Positions 1-8,223 of a stretch of 64,000 nt of DNA are shown here, one piece after another. The notes under the pieces are model-generated. The model saw nothing but the letters and a program-made list of their open reading frames with translations. It was not told where the DNA came from and did no database searches. The stretch is from CAVPTL01 sp963729195. Lineage in GTDB: Bacteria > Actinomycetota > Thermoleophilia > Gaiellales > JAICJC01. The DNA is taken from assembly GCA_963729195.1 (NCBI GenBank), contig CAVSNF010000024.1, forward strand, positions 558,001 through 622,000, written 5' to 3'. Every line of letters starts with the position of its first letter. The first letter of the stretch is position 1. The translations under genes and the position numbers were made by a program.

Positions 1-884
1 TCAACACGAAGGTGCTCGAGGTGGCCGAGATCCTCGGGCTCGAGCGCCTGCTGGAGCGAAAGCCGGCCCAGCTCTCCGGCGGCCAGCGGCAACGCGTCGC
101 GATCGGGCGGGCGATGGTGCGAGAGCCGCAGGCGTTTTTGATGGACGAGCCGCTGTCCAACCTCGATGCCAAGCTGCGGGTGCAGATGCGCGGCGAGCTG
201 GCCCGGCTGCGCGACCGGCTGCACACCACCACCATCTATGTGACCCACGATCAGGTCGAGGCGATGACGCTGGGCGACCGGGTCGCGGTCATGCGCGACG
301 GAGTCGTGCAGCAGCTGGACACCCCGGCAGCGCTGTTCCAGCGTCCCGCCAACCAGTTCGTGGCGGCGTTCATCGGCTCCCCCTCCATGAACCTGTTCGA
401 GGCCCAGATCGCCGGTCGCGAGGTGGTCTTCGGCAAGCATCGCCTGCCGATCCACCCAGACCACGACCTGCGTGCTCACGACGGCAAGACGGTGATCCTG
501 GGGATGCGGCCCTCCGACTTCGAGGACGCCGCGGTGTGGCGAGACGAGTCCCGCCCGACCATGGATGTGACCGTCGACATGGCGGAGGAGCTCGGTTCCG
601 AGGTCAACCTGATCTTCGCGCTGGATGCCAAGCCGATCGAGTCCGGTCGTCGAGGCCGAGGCGGCCGACGATTCCGGAGACGGGGCGTTCGTGCCGCTGG
701 CACCGACCGACAGCGACGGTCTGCACCGCCTGCGTGGATGCCCGCACGTCCGCCCGGCCCGGCGGCGCCGCCCGGCTGATGTTCGACCCCGGCCGGCTGT
801 ACTACTTCGATCGCGAGTCAGGCGAGGCGATCGGTACCGCGAACGCTGCCGAGTCAGACCTTGGCCACCGGGTCGAACCTGTAG
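1..884 (+). CDS. ABC sugar-importer ATPase (MalK/UgpC type), 5'-truncated by the window and frameshifted
   Basis: ATP-hydrolysing subunit of an ABC importer of the carbohydrate (CUT1) class, by family resemblance. The window opens inside the gene, after Walker A. Visible in order are the ABC signature LSGGQRQRVAIGRAM, Walker B FLMDEPLSNLDAK, the H-loop THD and a TOBE-like C-terminal region. The frame breaks after about position 640: EELGSEVNLIF, then EAEAADDSGDG, then FDPGRLYYFDRESGEAIG lie in three different frames, so at least two single-base indels are present. The true stop is uncertain: the last frame stays open to 973, which would run far into the convergent regulator, and another frame stops at 882-884. 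The partner permease and binding-protein genes would lie upstream, outside the window. Confidence 0.85.
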
Positions 885-1603
885 CCGACTCCGTGGTGTG
901 TCTGGATGTAGGTGTAGGAGCCCGATTGCCGGTCGACCTTGAGCCGCAGCTTGCGCACGCACACGTCGACTGAGCGGTCACGGGCGCGGTGTGGCACGCC
1001 CCACACCCGCTGTTGCAGCTGATCGCGGGTCAGCGCCCGCCCCTGGTCGGAGGCCAGCACGTACAGCAGCCGAAACTCGAGCGCGGTCAGGCCCACGTCC
1101 TGACCGTCCAGCTCGGCCCGATGCAGGTCGGGGTCGATCACCAGCCCAGGAGCCTCGATCCGCTCCGCCACCGTGTCGTGCCCGATGTCCACCCGCGACC
1201 GGCGCAGCGCCGCCTGCACGCGCGCCACCAGCTCTGCCATCCCGAACGGCTTTGCCAGGTAGTCGTCGGCGCCCAGGCCCAGCGCGTGCACCTTGTCCTG
1301 CTCCGATCCGCGCGCGCTGACCACGATCACCGGCATCTGCGAGCCCTCGGCACGCAGCCCCTGGGTGATCTCCCAGCCGTCCATCCCGGGCAGCATCAGA
1401 TCGATCACCGCCACGTCCGGCCGCTCGAATCGCAGCTTGCGCATGGCCTTGTCGCCGGTCGAGGCGACCTCGACGGTGAAGCCGGCATGACGCAGATGCG
1501 TGGCCATCACCGATGCGATCACGGTGTCGTCCTCGGCAATCAAAACGCGTGAAATGCTCGTGATGCTCCCCTCTCGAGTTGCACTGTCAGTGTGCCCGGG
1601 CAA
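854..1603 (-). CDS. OmpR/PhoB-family response regulator
   Basis: Two-component response regulator acting on DNA. The N-terminal receiver domain shows the acidic pocket (EDD at residues 24-26), the phospho-acceptor Asp68 in VIDLMLPGMDG and the conserved Lys in AKPFG. A C-terminal winged helix of the Trans_reg_C type ends in GVGYRFDP. About 249 residues if read from the GTG at 1603. The first 15-18 residues do not look like receiver sequence, so the real start may be a rare codon just after the GAGGGGAGC motif. No histidine kinase is adjacent, so it looks like an orphan or its partner is elsewhere. The target genes cannot be told from the sequence. Confidence 0.9.
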   Translation of the reverse strand: MPGHTDSATREGSITSISRVLIAEDDTVIASVMATHLRHAGFTVEVASTGDKAMRKLRFERPDVAVIDLMLPGMDGWEITQGLRAEGSQMPVIVVSARGSEQDKVHALGLGADDYLAKPFGMAELVARVQAALRRSRVDIGHDTVAERIEAPGLVIDPDLHRAELDGQDVGLTALEFRLLYVLASDQGRALTRDQLQQRVWGVPHRARDRSVDVCVRKLRLKVDRQSGSYTYIQTHHGVGYRFDPVAKV

Positions 1604-1681
1604 GCCACGGGCTGGGGTATCTCGATGGTGATCGACTAGTGAACAAGTGGTGACCGGGCGATTTGGCTACACTCCGCCGCC

Positions 1682-1885
1682 ATGAGCGCACCCACCGAGC
1701 GAGACATCGACGCCCTGTGGGGACCGGCCACCCCGCAGTTCGCCTACCAGATCGCCAATCGCATGGCCGACCTGGTGGCCGACCTGCCCGCCGACGACCC
1801 GGTGCGCCGCTACGCCCAGCAGCGGCTGCTGGAGCTCGACCAGCTCGGGCACGGCAGCAGCAAGGGCGAAGAGACCGGCCACTGA
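1682..1885 (+). CDS. Small hypothetical protein, 67 aa
   Basis: An unrecognised acidic, probably helical small protein with a start ATG at 1682. It has no signal peptide or membrane segment. It is divergent from the response regulator and converges on proline dehydrogenase, whose stop lies 8 bp beyond its own. The third-position GC is high and the composition resembles the neighbouring genes, which supports coding, but no strong ribosome-binding site is visible. Function unknown. Confidence 0.5.
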   Translation: MSAPTERDIDALWGPATPQFAYQIANRMADLVADLPADDPVRRYAQQRLLELDQLGHGSSKGEETGH

Positions 1886-1892
1886 CGCCGGC

Positions 1893-2814
1893 TCAGACGG
1901 AGAAGACGCTCCAGGGCGCGCGCAGCACGTCGCGGGCCACGTGCCCGGCGATGGCCGGGTTCTCCCGCAGCCGGCGCATCGCATAGCCGTACCAGGCGTT
2001 GCCGTAGGGGACGTAGACGCGCACTCGATGGCCCGCCTGCACCAGATCGGCGCGCATCCGCTCGGCCACGCCCAAAAGCGTCTGGAACTCGTAGTCTGAG
2101 CGCTCCAGACGGTGCCGATCGACCACCCGCAGCGCCTCGTCCACCAGCACCTGATCGTGGGTTGCAACAGCCACGTATGAACCGGCGGCGACCAGCTCCT
2201 CGAGCAGTTCCACGAAGTTGCGCTGGATGATTCCCGGGTCGGTGTAGGCGATCGCCTTCTGCTCCACGTAGATGCCCTTGACCAGCCGCACGTTCGGTGT
2301 CAGCGGGGCCAGTGCACGCACGTCTCGCAGCGACCGGCGCAGATACGACTGGATCACCACGCCGCAGCGGTCGAGTCCCTCGTCCCGCAGCGCCCGGTAG
2401 ATCTCGAAGGTCGCGTCGGTAAACCCCGAATGCTCCATGTCGATCCGCACCGAGCTGCCATGATCGGTGGCTGCTCGCACCAGCCGGCGGATGTTCTCGA
2501 GCGCCAGGTCGCGGTCGAACTCGAGACCGAGCGCCGACAGCTTGACCGAGACGTTGGCGTCGAGGCCGGCGGCGGCGATCTGGTCGATCGCCTGCAGGTA
2601 CTCCGCAGACCGTGGCCTCGGCCTCGGTAGCGGCGGAGGCAAACTCTCCCAGCACATCGATGGTCGCCATCTCACCGGCGTCGTTGAGACGGCGCACCTG
2701 CTCGATCGCGCGATCGAGCGTCTCCCCGGCCACGTATCGTCCCGCGACACGGCGGACGACCGGTCGAGGCACGGCGGGAAGCGTGCTGACGATGGCGCGA
2801 TCTACGATCCGCAC
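1893..2814 (-). CDS. Proline dehydrogenase (monofunctional PRODH), one frameshift
   Basis: FAD enzyme that oxidises proline to pyrroline-5-carboxylate, the first step of proline catabolism. The barrel motifs DANVSVKLSALG, RIDMEHSGFTD, VRLVKGIYVEQKAIAYTD, VAVATHDQ and YVPYGNAWYGYAMRRLRENP are typical of the family. The N-terminal part, RIVDRAIVSTLPAVPRP, starts at a GTG at 2814 and lies in a different frame. The switch occurs near 2610 after ASAATEAEAT and is consistent with one indel (922 bp in total). At about 307 aa it matches the single-domain Actinobacteria/Firmicutes type. It is last in a same-strand run with the 200-aa unknown and the UbiA gene, and the gap to the former is only 17 bp. 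No P5C dehydrogenase is nearby. Confidence 0.88.
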
Positions 2815-2831
2815 GCCCCGGATCGTAGTCC

Positions 2832-3434
2832 TCAGGTCAGACCGACACGGTAGTGATCGACCACCTCGTCCACCAGCGCGTCCATGGCGCCGGTGGCGGC
2901 GGTCATGGCCTGGCCGAATCCGGCGGGATCGCCCGAGCGGGCGGCCAGCGCCATCGCCTGCCACGCCGCCGCTGCCGGCTCCGCCTTGGCCGGATCGGTG
3001 GCAGCCGCGGCGGCCAGCCGCTCGGCATGCTGCTCGAACACGTCCAGACTCGCGCCCAGGTCGGCCGCGATCTGTGCGATCTGATCGAGATACGCAGGGC
3101 TGGCGGCGCGCGGCCCGGCCGCCGCCGCAGCGGTCTCGGCGGCCGCCACAGCCACGGCCGCAGCGGACGCAGCCGCCTCGTGATCGAGCGGGCCAAGAGC
3201 CGTGGCGAGATCACTGAATGCCAGTTGGAGATCCTCGGCGGCGGTGGCAGCCGACACCTCCTCGGCGCGCTCGGCCAGCGCGATCACGGTGACCGTATCT
3301 CCCACCGTCCTGCGGTCGGAGATGACCGTGCCGGCGTCGTCGAACACCACATAGGTGCGCTCCGCACCCCGCTCGAACGCGCTCAGGTACACCGTTTTGG
3401 ACGCGTCAGGCCGGGCCGGCATGACAGCTGTCAA
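2832..3434 (-). CDS. Ala-rich hypothetical protein, 200 aa, in the PRODH operon
   Basis: Unrecognised protein. Residues 1-60 look like a small folded domain (TVYLSAFERGAERTYVVFDD), followed by a long Ala/Glu-rich helical region (about 65-195) with heptad-like spacing that ends in VDEVVDHYRVGLT. No signal peptide or membrane helix is seen. The start could be Met1 or Met5. It lies between a UbiA-type prenyltransferase and proline dehydrogenase on one strand with short gaps, so co-transcription is likely. Function is not inferable. Confidence 0.65.
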   Translation of the reverse strand: MTAVMPARPDASKTVYLSAFERGAERTYVVFDDAGTVISDRRTVGDTVTVIALAERAEEVSAATAAEDLQLAFSDLATALGPLDHEAAASAAAVAVAAAETAAAAAGPRAASPAYLDQIAQIAADLGASLDVFEQHAERLAAAAATDPAKAEPAAAAWQAMALAARSGDPAGFGQAMTAATGAMDALVDEVVDHYRVGLT

Positions 3435-3500
3435 GCTGCTCTCCGTCGGCCGCCATCGCGGTCGCGGTGGTGATGGCGCGATCGAGGTCGTGCTCCAGGC

Positions 3501-4485
3501 TCACGCCGCGCGACTCTCCGTGGGAACGACCACCAGGCGCAGCTCGAGCATGATCAGCACCGCCGCTGCCACCGCCGCCCAGCCCAGCACCGGGACGAGC
3601 AGCGTGGCAGCCCCCAGCGCTGCCGCGATCCCGCACAGGATGATCGCCATCTCGTTCTTGGTGACCGACTCGACGTCGTCGGGCCGGCAGCGCAGGTGGG
3701 CCAGAAGGCCCAGGCCGTACCCGATCACCAGCGGCACCAGCCGGGGCTGCAGCGCCGAGGCGGCAACCGCTCCGACCAGGCCGGCGAGGCACCACCCGAT
3801 CGCGTAGCGACGGCCGCGCTCGAGGCCCAGCCACACGATCGTGGTGACCTTGCGCGGTCGGGCCGCGCTGTCGGCGTCGTGGTCGAGGTAGTGGTGCACC
3901 ATCAGCATCGACACCGTATATGCCGCCACCGCCGCCGCGGCCAGCCAGGTGGCGGAGTCGAACCCGGGCGTCTGCAGCAGCGCTGCGCCGACAACGCATG
4001 CCCCCATGCACACGAATGCGATCGCCTCACCTGCGATCGGCCGGTAGGCCGCCCGCACCGGCGGCAGGGTGTACACGATCGCACCGGCCACCCCGATCAG
4101 CCCGAAGGGCAGCATCACCAGACCGCGTGCCGCCACCATCACCAGGCCCAGCACCACGGTCAGCGCCAGCGCCACCCCGAACACCACGCGCAGCGCCCGC
4201 GGTGACAGCAGGCCGTTGACGATCACCTTGCTGCCTCCCGACAGCATCCGCGGTGAGGGGTCGCGGTCGGTGCCCGAGCGCCAGTCCTCGATCTCGTTGA
4301 CGGTGTGCGCCAGCAGCCCCTGGATCAGCACCCCCAGCGCGATCGCCCCCAGGTAGTACCAGTGGTCGAGCTGCTCCGGCGCGATCGGCCCCGAGTGCCG
4401 TTCCCAGTGTGAGCGCTGAAAAGCTCCACAAAAGCACCGGGATCACCCGTACCTCCAGCCACAGACCGCGCAGCGTGCGCTCCAT
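3501..4485 (-). CDS. UbiA-family membrane prenyltransferase, frameshifted
   Basis: Integral-membrane enzyme of the UbiA superfamily, which transfers prenyl groups to aromatic or quinone precursors. The first Asp-rich motif appears as NEIEDWRSGTDRD and the second as DHDADSAARPRKVT. About eight hydrophobic segments are visible. The N-terminus MERTLRGLWLEVRVIPVLLW starts at 4485 in one frame and the rest continues in another from about 4330, so one indel lies between. Length is about 328 aa. A MenA-like role in menaquinone synthesis is possible, but the exact substrate is not determined. It heads the same-strand run with the Ala-rich unknown and proline dehydrogenase. Confidence 0.8.
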
Positions 4486-4556
4486 CGAGCGAGCGTAGCA
4501 GCCTAAAGGCCCGATCGATAGGTGATTCCGTCCGACCGGATTCCTACGATTCCGCG

Positions 4557-4757
4557 ATGGCACCCGCTGAACTCGTCGAAGCCCCACTGGATCACGCCGC
4601 CGACGTCGAGGCATGGCGACTGCACGTGCTCCTGCGCGCCGGATACCCGCTGCGCGTGGCCGAGCGCCTGGCCAAGAGCGCGGCGGATCTCCACACCGCC
4701 GTCGACATCCTCGATCGCGGCTGCACGCCTCACACGGCTGCGCGAATTCTCGTCTGA
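4557..4757 (+). CDS. Small conserved-looking hypothetical protein, 66 aa
   Basis: Small soluble protein with an ordered mix of residues (WRLHVLLRAGYPLRVAERLA) that suggests a helical fold rather than a chance frame. It is divergent from the UbiA gene (72-bp gap) and ends 33 bp before xseA, so it may be the first gene of the xseA-xseB unit. Function unknown. Confidence 0.6.
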   Translation: MAPAELVEAPLDHAADVEAWRLHVLLRAGYPLRVAERLAKSAADLHTAVDILDRGCTPHTAARILV

Positions 4758-4789
4758 CCGCTGGTGCGCGCCACGGTTACCATGACGTC

Positions 4790-6028
4790 GTGAGCGCGAC
4801 CCCAAAACCGACTGCGACCACCTACGGTGACCGCGAGGTCTACACCGTATCGGCGTTCAACTTCGGCATCCACGGCTACATCAAGCGCCTGCCCGCGGTG
4901 TGGATCGAGGGCGAGATCGCCGAGCTCAAGCGAAACCCCAACTGGGGGTTCGTGTACCTGGTGCTGAAAGACCCCGAGGACGGCGCCATGCTGAGCGCAT
5001 CGATGCCCCGCCGGCGATTCGACGCGCTCGCTGCAGCACCGGCGGTGGGAGAGCGTGTGCACGTGCTGGGACGGGCCGAGTACATGCAGAAGAAGGGCGA
5101 GCTGCGGCTGACGGTGATCGACATCCAGCAGATCGGCCTGGGCATGCTGCTGCGCCAGATCGAGGAGCTGCGCCTCAAGCTCAGCCGCGAGGGGCTGTTC
5201 GCCGCCGAGCGAAAGCGCCCGCTGCCGCTGCTGCCACGCACCATCGGCCTGGTATGCGGGTCGGACGCCGCGGCCAAGCGCGACGTGATCGACACCGCCA
5301 CGCTGCGCTACCCACCGGCTCGATTTCGCGTCACCGAGACGGTGGTGCAGGGTGCCGGCGCGGCCGTGCGGATCGCCACGGCGGTGGCCGCGTTCGACGC
5401 CGACCCCGAGATCGACGTGATCGTGCTCGCCCGCGGCGGCGGATCGGTCGAGGATCTGCTGCCGTTCTCCAGCGAAGCGGTTTGCCGGGCGGTGTCGGCG
5501 TGCCTCACCCCGGTGGTGTCAGCCGTCGGCCACGAGCAGGATCACCCGCTGGTCGACCTGGTGGCCGACGTCCGCGCGGGCACACCCAGCCTGGCCGCGA
5601 ACCTGATCGTGCCCGACCACGCATCCGAGACAGCGGCACTCGACGCGCTGATGGCCCGGGCATCTCGGGCGCTCGAGGGTGGTTGCGCGCGCAGCCGAAA
5701 GCTGCTGGAACTGCTGGTCGCACGGCCCGCCTTCGATGACCCCACCACCTGGATCGCGGTGCGACGGATGTCGCTCGAACAAAGCGCCACGGCGATCCGC
5801 CGCGGCGCCGGCGACCGGGTCGGCCGAGAGCGCACCGGGCTCGATCACGCCCGCGACCGGTTGCGGCTGCTGGGGCCGGCGGCCACCTTGGAACGGGGCT
5901 ATGCCGTGGTGCTGTCCGCAGACGGCGCCGTCATCAGCGATGCGTCCACCGTCGCCGTCGACGCCGCGGTCGGAGTTCGACTGGCCCGCGGCAGCCTGGC
6001 CGCCACCGTCACGGAGGTGCGCCCATGA
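4790..6028 (+). CDS. xseA: Exodeoxyribonuclease VII large subunit
   Basis: Catalytic subunit of exonuclease VII, which degrades single-stranded DNA in the cytoplasm. The N-terminal OB-fold (VWIEGEIAELKRNPNWGFVY, residues 29-48) is followed by the nuclease domain with GLVCGSDAAAKRDV, VIVLARGGGSVEDLLPF and VVSAVGHEQDHPL, then a charged helical region and the usual C-terminal LERGYAVVLS. The GTG at 4790 was chosen because the conserved N-terminus begins just after it. The resulting 412 aa is within the family range. The stop overlaps the xseB start by 4 bp (ATGA), so the subunits are translationally coupled. Confidence 0.95.
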   Translation: MSATPKPTATTYGDREVYTVSAFNFGIHGYIKRLPAVWIEGEIAELKRNPNWGFVYLVLKDPEDGAMLSASMPRRRFDALAAAPAVGERVHVLGRAEYMQKKGELRLTVIDIQQIGLGMLLRQIEELRLKLSREGLFAAERKRPLPLLPRTIGLVCGSDAAAKRDVIDTATLRYPPARFRVTETVVQGAGAAVRIATAVAAFDADPEIDVIVLARGGGSVEDLLPFSSEAVCRAVSACLTPVVSAVGHEQDHPLVDLVADVRAGTPSLAANLIVPDHASETAALDALMARASRALEGGCARSRKLLELLVARPAFDDPTTWIAVRRMSLEQSATAIRRGAGDRVGRERTGLDHARDRLRLLGPAATLERGYAVVLSADGAVISDASTVAVDAAVGVRLARGSLAATVTEVRP

Positions 6029-6243
6029 ACGACGAGCTCAGTTTCGAGCAGGCTCGCGAGGAGCTCGAGAAGATCGTGCAACAGCTGGAGGACGGCCGCA
6101 CCTCACTCGATGATGCGCTCAGATTGTGGGAGCGCGGCGAGCAGCTGCACGCCCTCTGTCAGGCAAAGCTCGACCAGGCAGAGACTCGTGTGGCGGAGCT
6201 GGTGGCCCGAATGGGCACGCCGCCACCGGATCCGCAACGCTGA
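6025..6243 (+). CDS. xseB: Exodeoxyribonuclease VII small subunit
   Basis: Small helical subunit that binds the XseA core. The family signature is clear: LSFEQAREELEKIVQQLEDG, then LDDALRLWERGEQL and CQAKLDQAETRV. It has 72 residues, the normal size. Start ATG overlaps the xseA stop. The short Pro-rich tail PPPDPQR is typical of actinobacterial versions. Confidence 0.95.
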   Translation: MNDELSFEQAREELEKIVQQLEDGRTSLDDALRLWERGEQLHALCQAKLDQAETRVAELVARMGTPPPDPQR

Positions 6244-6388
6244 GGCACCCGCCCTCCCCCAGCTCGAGGGCGTAAGCCCGTGCCGGGCCGGGGGTTGTCT
6301 GCGGGCTTCTTCGACGAATGACCGTAGCGATGCCGTCGGACGGCACGGCAGGATCCGTCCCGCCTGTGGCGAAGTGGGGCCGCTCGTG
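6244..6388 (+). promoter_or_regulatory. Structured leader of the LysM transglycosylase gene
   Basis: 145 bp between xseB and the secreted transglycosylase with several GC-rich inverted repeats. The clearest is a 6-bp stem with a 3-nt loop at 6331-6345 (tgccgt cgg acggca). Actinobacterial genes for this kind of wall hydrolase are often behind c-di-AMP riboswitches, but I do not find the conserved ydaO core motifs here. I therefore call it only a structured untranslated leader. Confidence 0.3.
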
Positions 6389-7372
6389 ATGCCAGCACCG
6401 AAATCCGGGGCGTTGGGCCGCGCATGCGCTCCTGCGGTGGCGATCGCCGCACTCGTCTTCCTGCTCATGGCCACCTCCGCCCAGGCGGGCACCTACACGG
6501 TGCGCTGGGGCGACACCCTGTCGGGGATCGCCAACCACCACCACATCAGCCTCACCCGGCTGGCGCGGATCAACCACATCTCGGCCTACGGCGTGTTGCA
6601 GACCGGCAGGGTGCTGCGTGTCCCGGGCCACGCAACGCATCACCGCCGCCGTGCGGCCAAGCGCCATCCCCACCACGTTCGCCATCCCAAGCGCCACCGT
6701 GCGCATGCCCGCCACCACCGGCGCCGACACGTGCACGCCGGCATCCACACCGTGCGTGCAGGCGAGACGCTGTCGCTGATTGCCTCCCGCTACCACTCCA
6801 GCGTGCGCATCCTGACCCGCGCGAACCATCGCCGCAGCGGTCAGGTGCTGCTTGTCGGGACGCGGCTTCTGATCCCGCTTCGTCACCGCTCCCACCATCA
6901 TCGTGCCCACCACCGCCGTCGACACCACCATCGGGCGGCGCGGCACCACCGCCATCGGGTGTACCACTCGGCTGCGGTCAGGGCGCATCCATGGGTGGTC
7001 GGCATGATCGATCACTGGGCCCACAGCTACTCGATCGACCGGCACCTGGTGCGGGCGATCGGCTGGCAGGAATCCGGCTACAACCCGAGCGCCGTCTCCT
7101 CGGTCGGTGCCCGCGGAGTGCTGCAGGTGATGCCGGGCACGTGGACGTTCACCGAGCGCATGTACATCGGCCGGCACGTGCCCCACAGCGCCGACGGCGG
7201 GGTGCATGTCGGGGTGGCCTACCTGCGCGCGCTGCTACGCATCTTCCACGGAAACGAGCGTCTGGCGGTCGCCGCGTACTACCAAGGTCCCGGCGCCGTT
7301 CAGGCCTACGGGATCTTCCCCGGCAGCCGAGCGTATGTCAGGAACGTGCTGGCGCTGCGCCGGAGGATGTGA
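6389..7372 (+). CDS. Secreted LysM-LysM-SLT lytic transglycosylase with His/Arg-rich linkers
   Basis: Exported peptidoglycan hydrolase, 327 aa from the ATG at 6389. A signal peptide is visible (hydrophobic VAIAALVFLLMATSAQA, cleavage after about residue 33). LysM1 (about 36-80, YTVRWGDTLSGIA) and LysM2 (about 119-163, HTVRAGETLSLIA) bind glycan chains. The C-terminal SLT domain carries the catalytic Glu228 in GWQESGYNP and the GARGVLQVMP motif. Both linkers (81-118 and 164-193) are almost entirely His and Arg with some Ala, which is unusual. The frame stays open further upstream, but the signal peptide fixes this start. The last 35 bp overlap the convergent ArsR gene. Confidence 0.88.
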   Translation: MPAPKSGALGRACAPAVAIAALVFLLMATSAQAGTYTVRWGDTLSGIANHHHISLTRLARINHISAYGVLQTGRVLRVPGHATHHRRRAAKRHPHHVRHPKRHRAHARHHRRRHVHAGIHTVRAGETLSLIASRYHSSVRILTRANHRRSGQVLLVGTRLLIPLRHRSHHHRAHHRRRHHHRAARHHRHRVYHSAAVRAHPWVVGMIDHWAHSYSIDRHLVRAIGWQESGYNPSAVSSVGARGVLQVMPGTWTFTERMYIGRHVPHSADGGVHVGVAYLRALLRIFHGNERLAVAAYYQGPGAVQAYGIFPGSRAYVRNVLALRRRM

Positions 7373-7691
7373 CCGCAGCCCGCGCGTCTGCGGTTCGCTG
7401 CACCGATGCGAATGCGGCCTCGCACAGCACGAACACTTCGGGGTCGGCCACCATGTGGTAGCAGTGCAGCCCTTCGCGGCGGCGCTGGAGAAGACCCGCG
7501 TCGGCGAGCATTGAGAGATGCTTGGACACATTTGCCTGGGTGCACCCCAGCTCCTGGGCGAGGTCACCCACGCACCGCTCCCGCTCGGAGACAAGCCACA
7601 AAAGCCGCAGGCGGGTGGGCTCCGACAAGAGCCTGAATCGCTCTGCCAGAGCGTCCATTGCCTGTGGTGAAGGTTGATCCAGCATTTGCAC
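7338..7691 (-). CDS. ArsR-family HTH regulator
   Basis: Winged-helix repressor of the ArsR/SmtB type, 117 aa. The DNA-binding helices read CVGDLAQELGCTQANVSKHLSML, and the wing region DAGLLQRRREGLHCYHMV follows. Cysteines are present but not in the classic CxC metal site, so the ligand (metal, thiol redox or other) is open. It is divergent from a thioredoxin gene across a 61-bp gap, which suggests that it controls that gene and itself. Its C-terminus overlaps the end of the transglycosylase gene. Confidence 0.85.
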   Translation of the reverse strand: MQMLDQPSPQAMDALAERFRLLSEPTRLRLLWLVSERERCVGDLAQELGCTQANVSKHLSMLADAGLLQRRREGLHCYHMVADPEVFVLCEAAFASVQRTADARAAVTSSGAAPARS

Positions 7692-7707
7692 CAGTCTAGC
7701 GCATGTG

Positions 7708-7729
7708 CAAGTATATAACTACTCACTTG
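7708..7729. promoter_or_regulatory. Candidate ArsR operator
   Basis: Inverted repeat caagt-N12-acttg around an AT-rich centre (atataact) in the short divergent gap between the ArsR gene and thioredoxin. Position and AT-richness in a GC-rich genome fit an operator/promoter overlap. The half-sites are short, so this is only a suggestion. Confidence 0.3.
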
Positions 7730-7752
7730 AACAGATTCTCCGAAGGAGACGC

Positions 7753-8094
7753 ATGTCCACCCCAATCGAAATCACCGAATCAAACTTCCAGACCGAGGTC
7801 GTGCAGTCCGAATCGCCGGTCCTGATCGACCTGTGGGCTGCCTGGTGCGGTCCCTGCCGTCTGGTCGCCCCGATCGTCGACGAGATCGCCTCTGATTATC
7901 AGGGCCGGATCAAGGTCGGGAAGGTCGACGTCGACGCCGAGCCCGGTCTGGCTGCGCGCTTCAACGCGCTCAGCATTCCCACCATCGTGCTGGTGAAGAA
8001 CGGCGAGGTTGTCGCAATCGCAGTCGGTGCCCGTCCCAAGGCCGCCCTGGTGGAGGCCTTGGAACTCGATCTGCACACCACCGCAGCCGCATAA
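7753..8094 (+). CDS. Thioredoxin
   Basis: Small cytoplasmic disulfide reductase, 113 aa. The active site is WCGPC (Cys32, Cys35), with the preceding DLWAAWC strand and the cis-Pro loop SIPTIVLVKNGE. The start ATG at 7753 is supported by gaaggagac six to eight bases upstream. It is divergent from an ArsR-type regulator, which hints at stress- or metal-dependent expression. No thioredoxin reductase is adjacent. Confidence 0.93.
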   Translation: MSTPIEITESNFQTEVVQSESPVLIDLWAAWCGPCRLVAPIVDEIASDYQGRIKVGKVDVDAEPGLAARFNALSIPTIVLVKNGEVVAIAVGARPKAALVEALELDLHTTAAA

Positions 8095-8172
8095 CGAGGT
8101 AGGCCGGCCACCCCAAAGCGGGGAGCCGAGATCCTCCAGTCTGGCCATCCCCGGACGGCGGGGCGGGACGAT

Positions 8173-8223
8173 GATAGGGCTCAGCAGGCCGGGAACCAGC
8201 CGCCGGTGACCGGCCTGCCTATC
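8173..8223. terminator. Bidirectional hairpin between thioredoxin and threonine synthase
   Basis: Strong inverted repeat in the convergent gap. The inner stem is 9 bp (gcaggccgg at 8184-8192 with ccggcctgc at 8210-8218) and the outer stem gatag/ctatc at the ends. It overlaps the stop of the minus-strand gene. There is no U-tract, as is common in GC-rich Actinobacteria, so termination is inferred from position and stability. Confidence 0.5.

Noticed and set aside
6244..6388. c-di-AMP (ydaO) riboswitch before the LysM transglycosylase
   Set aside because: Context fits, but the conserved core motifs of that class are not visible. Kept only as a structured leader.
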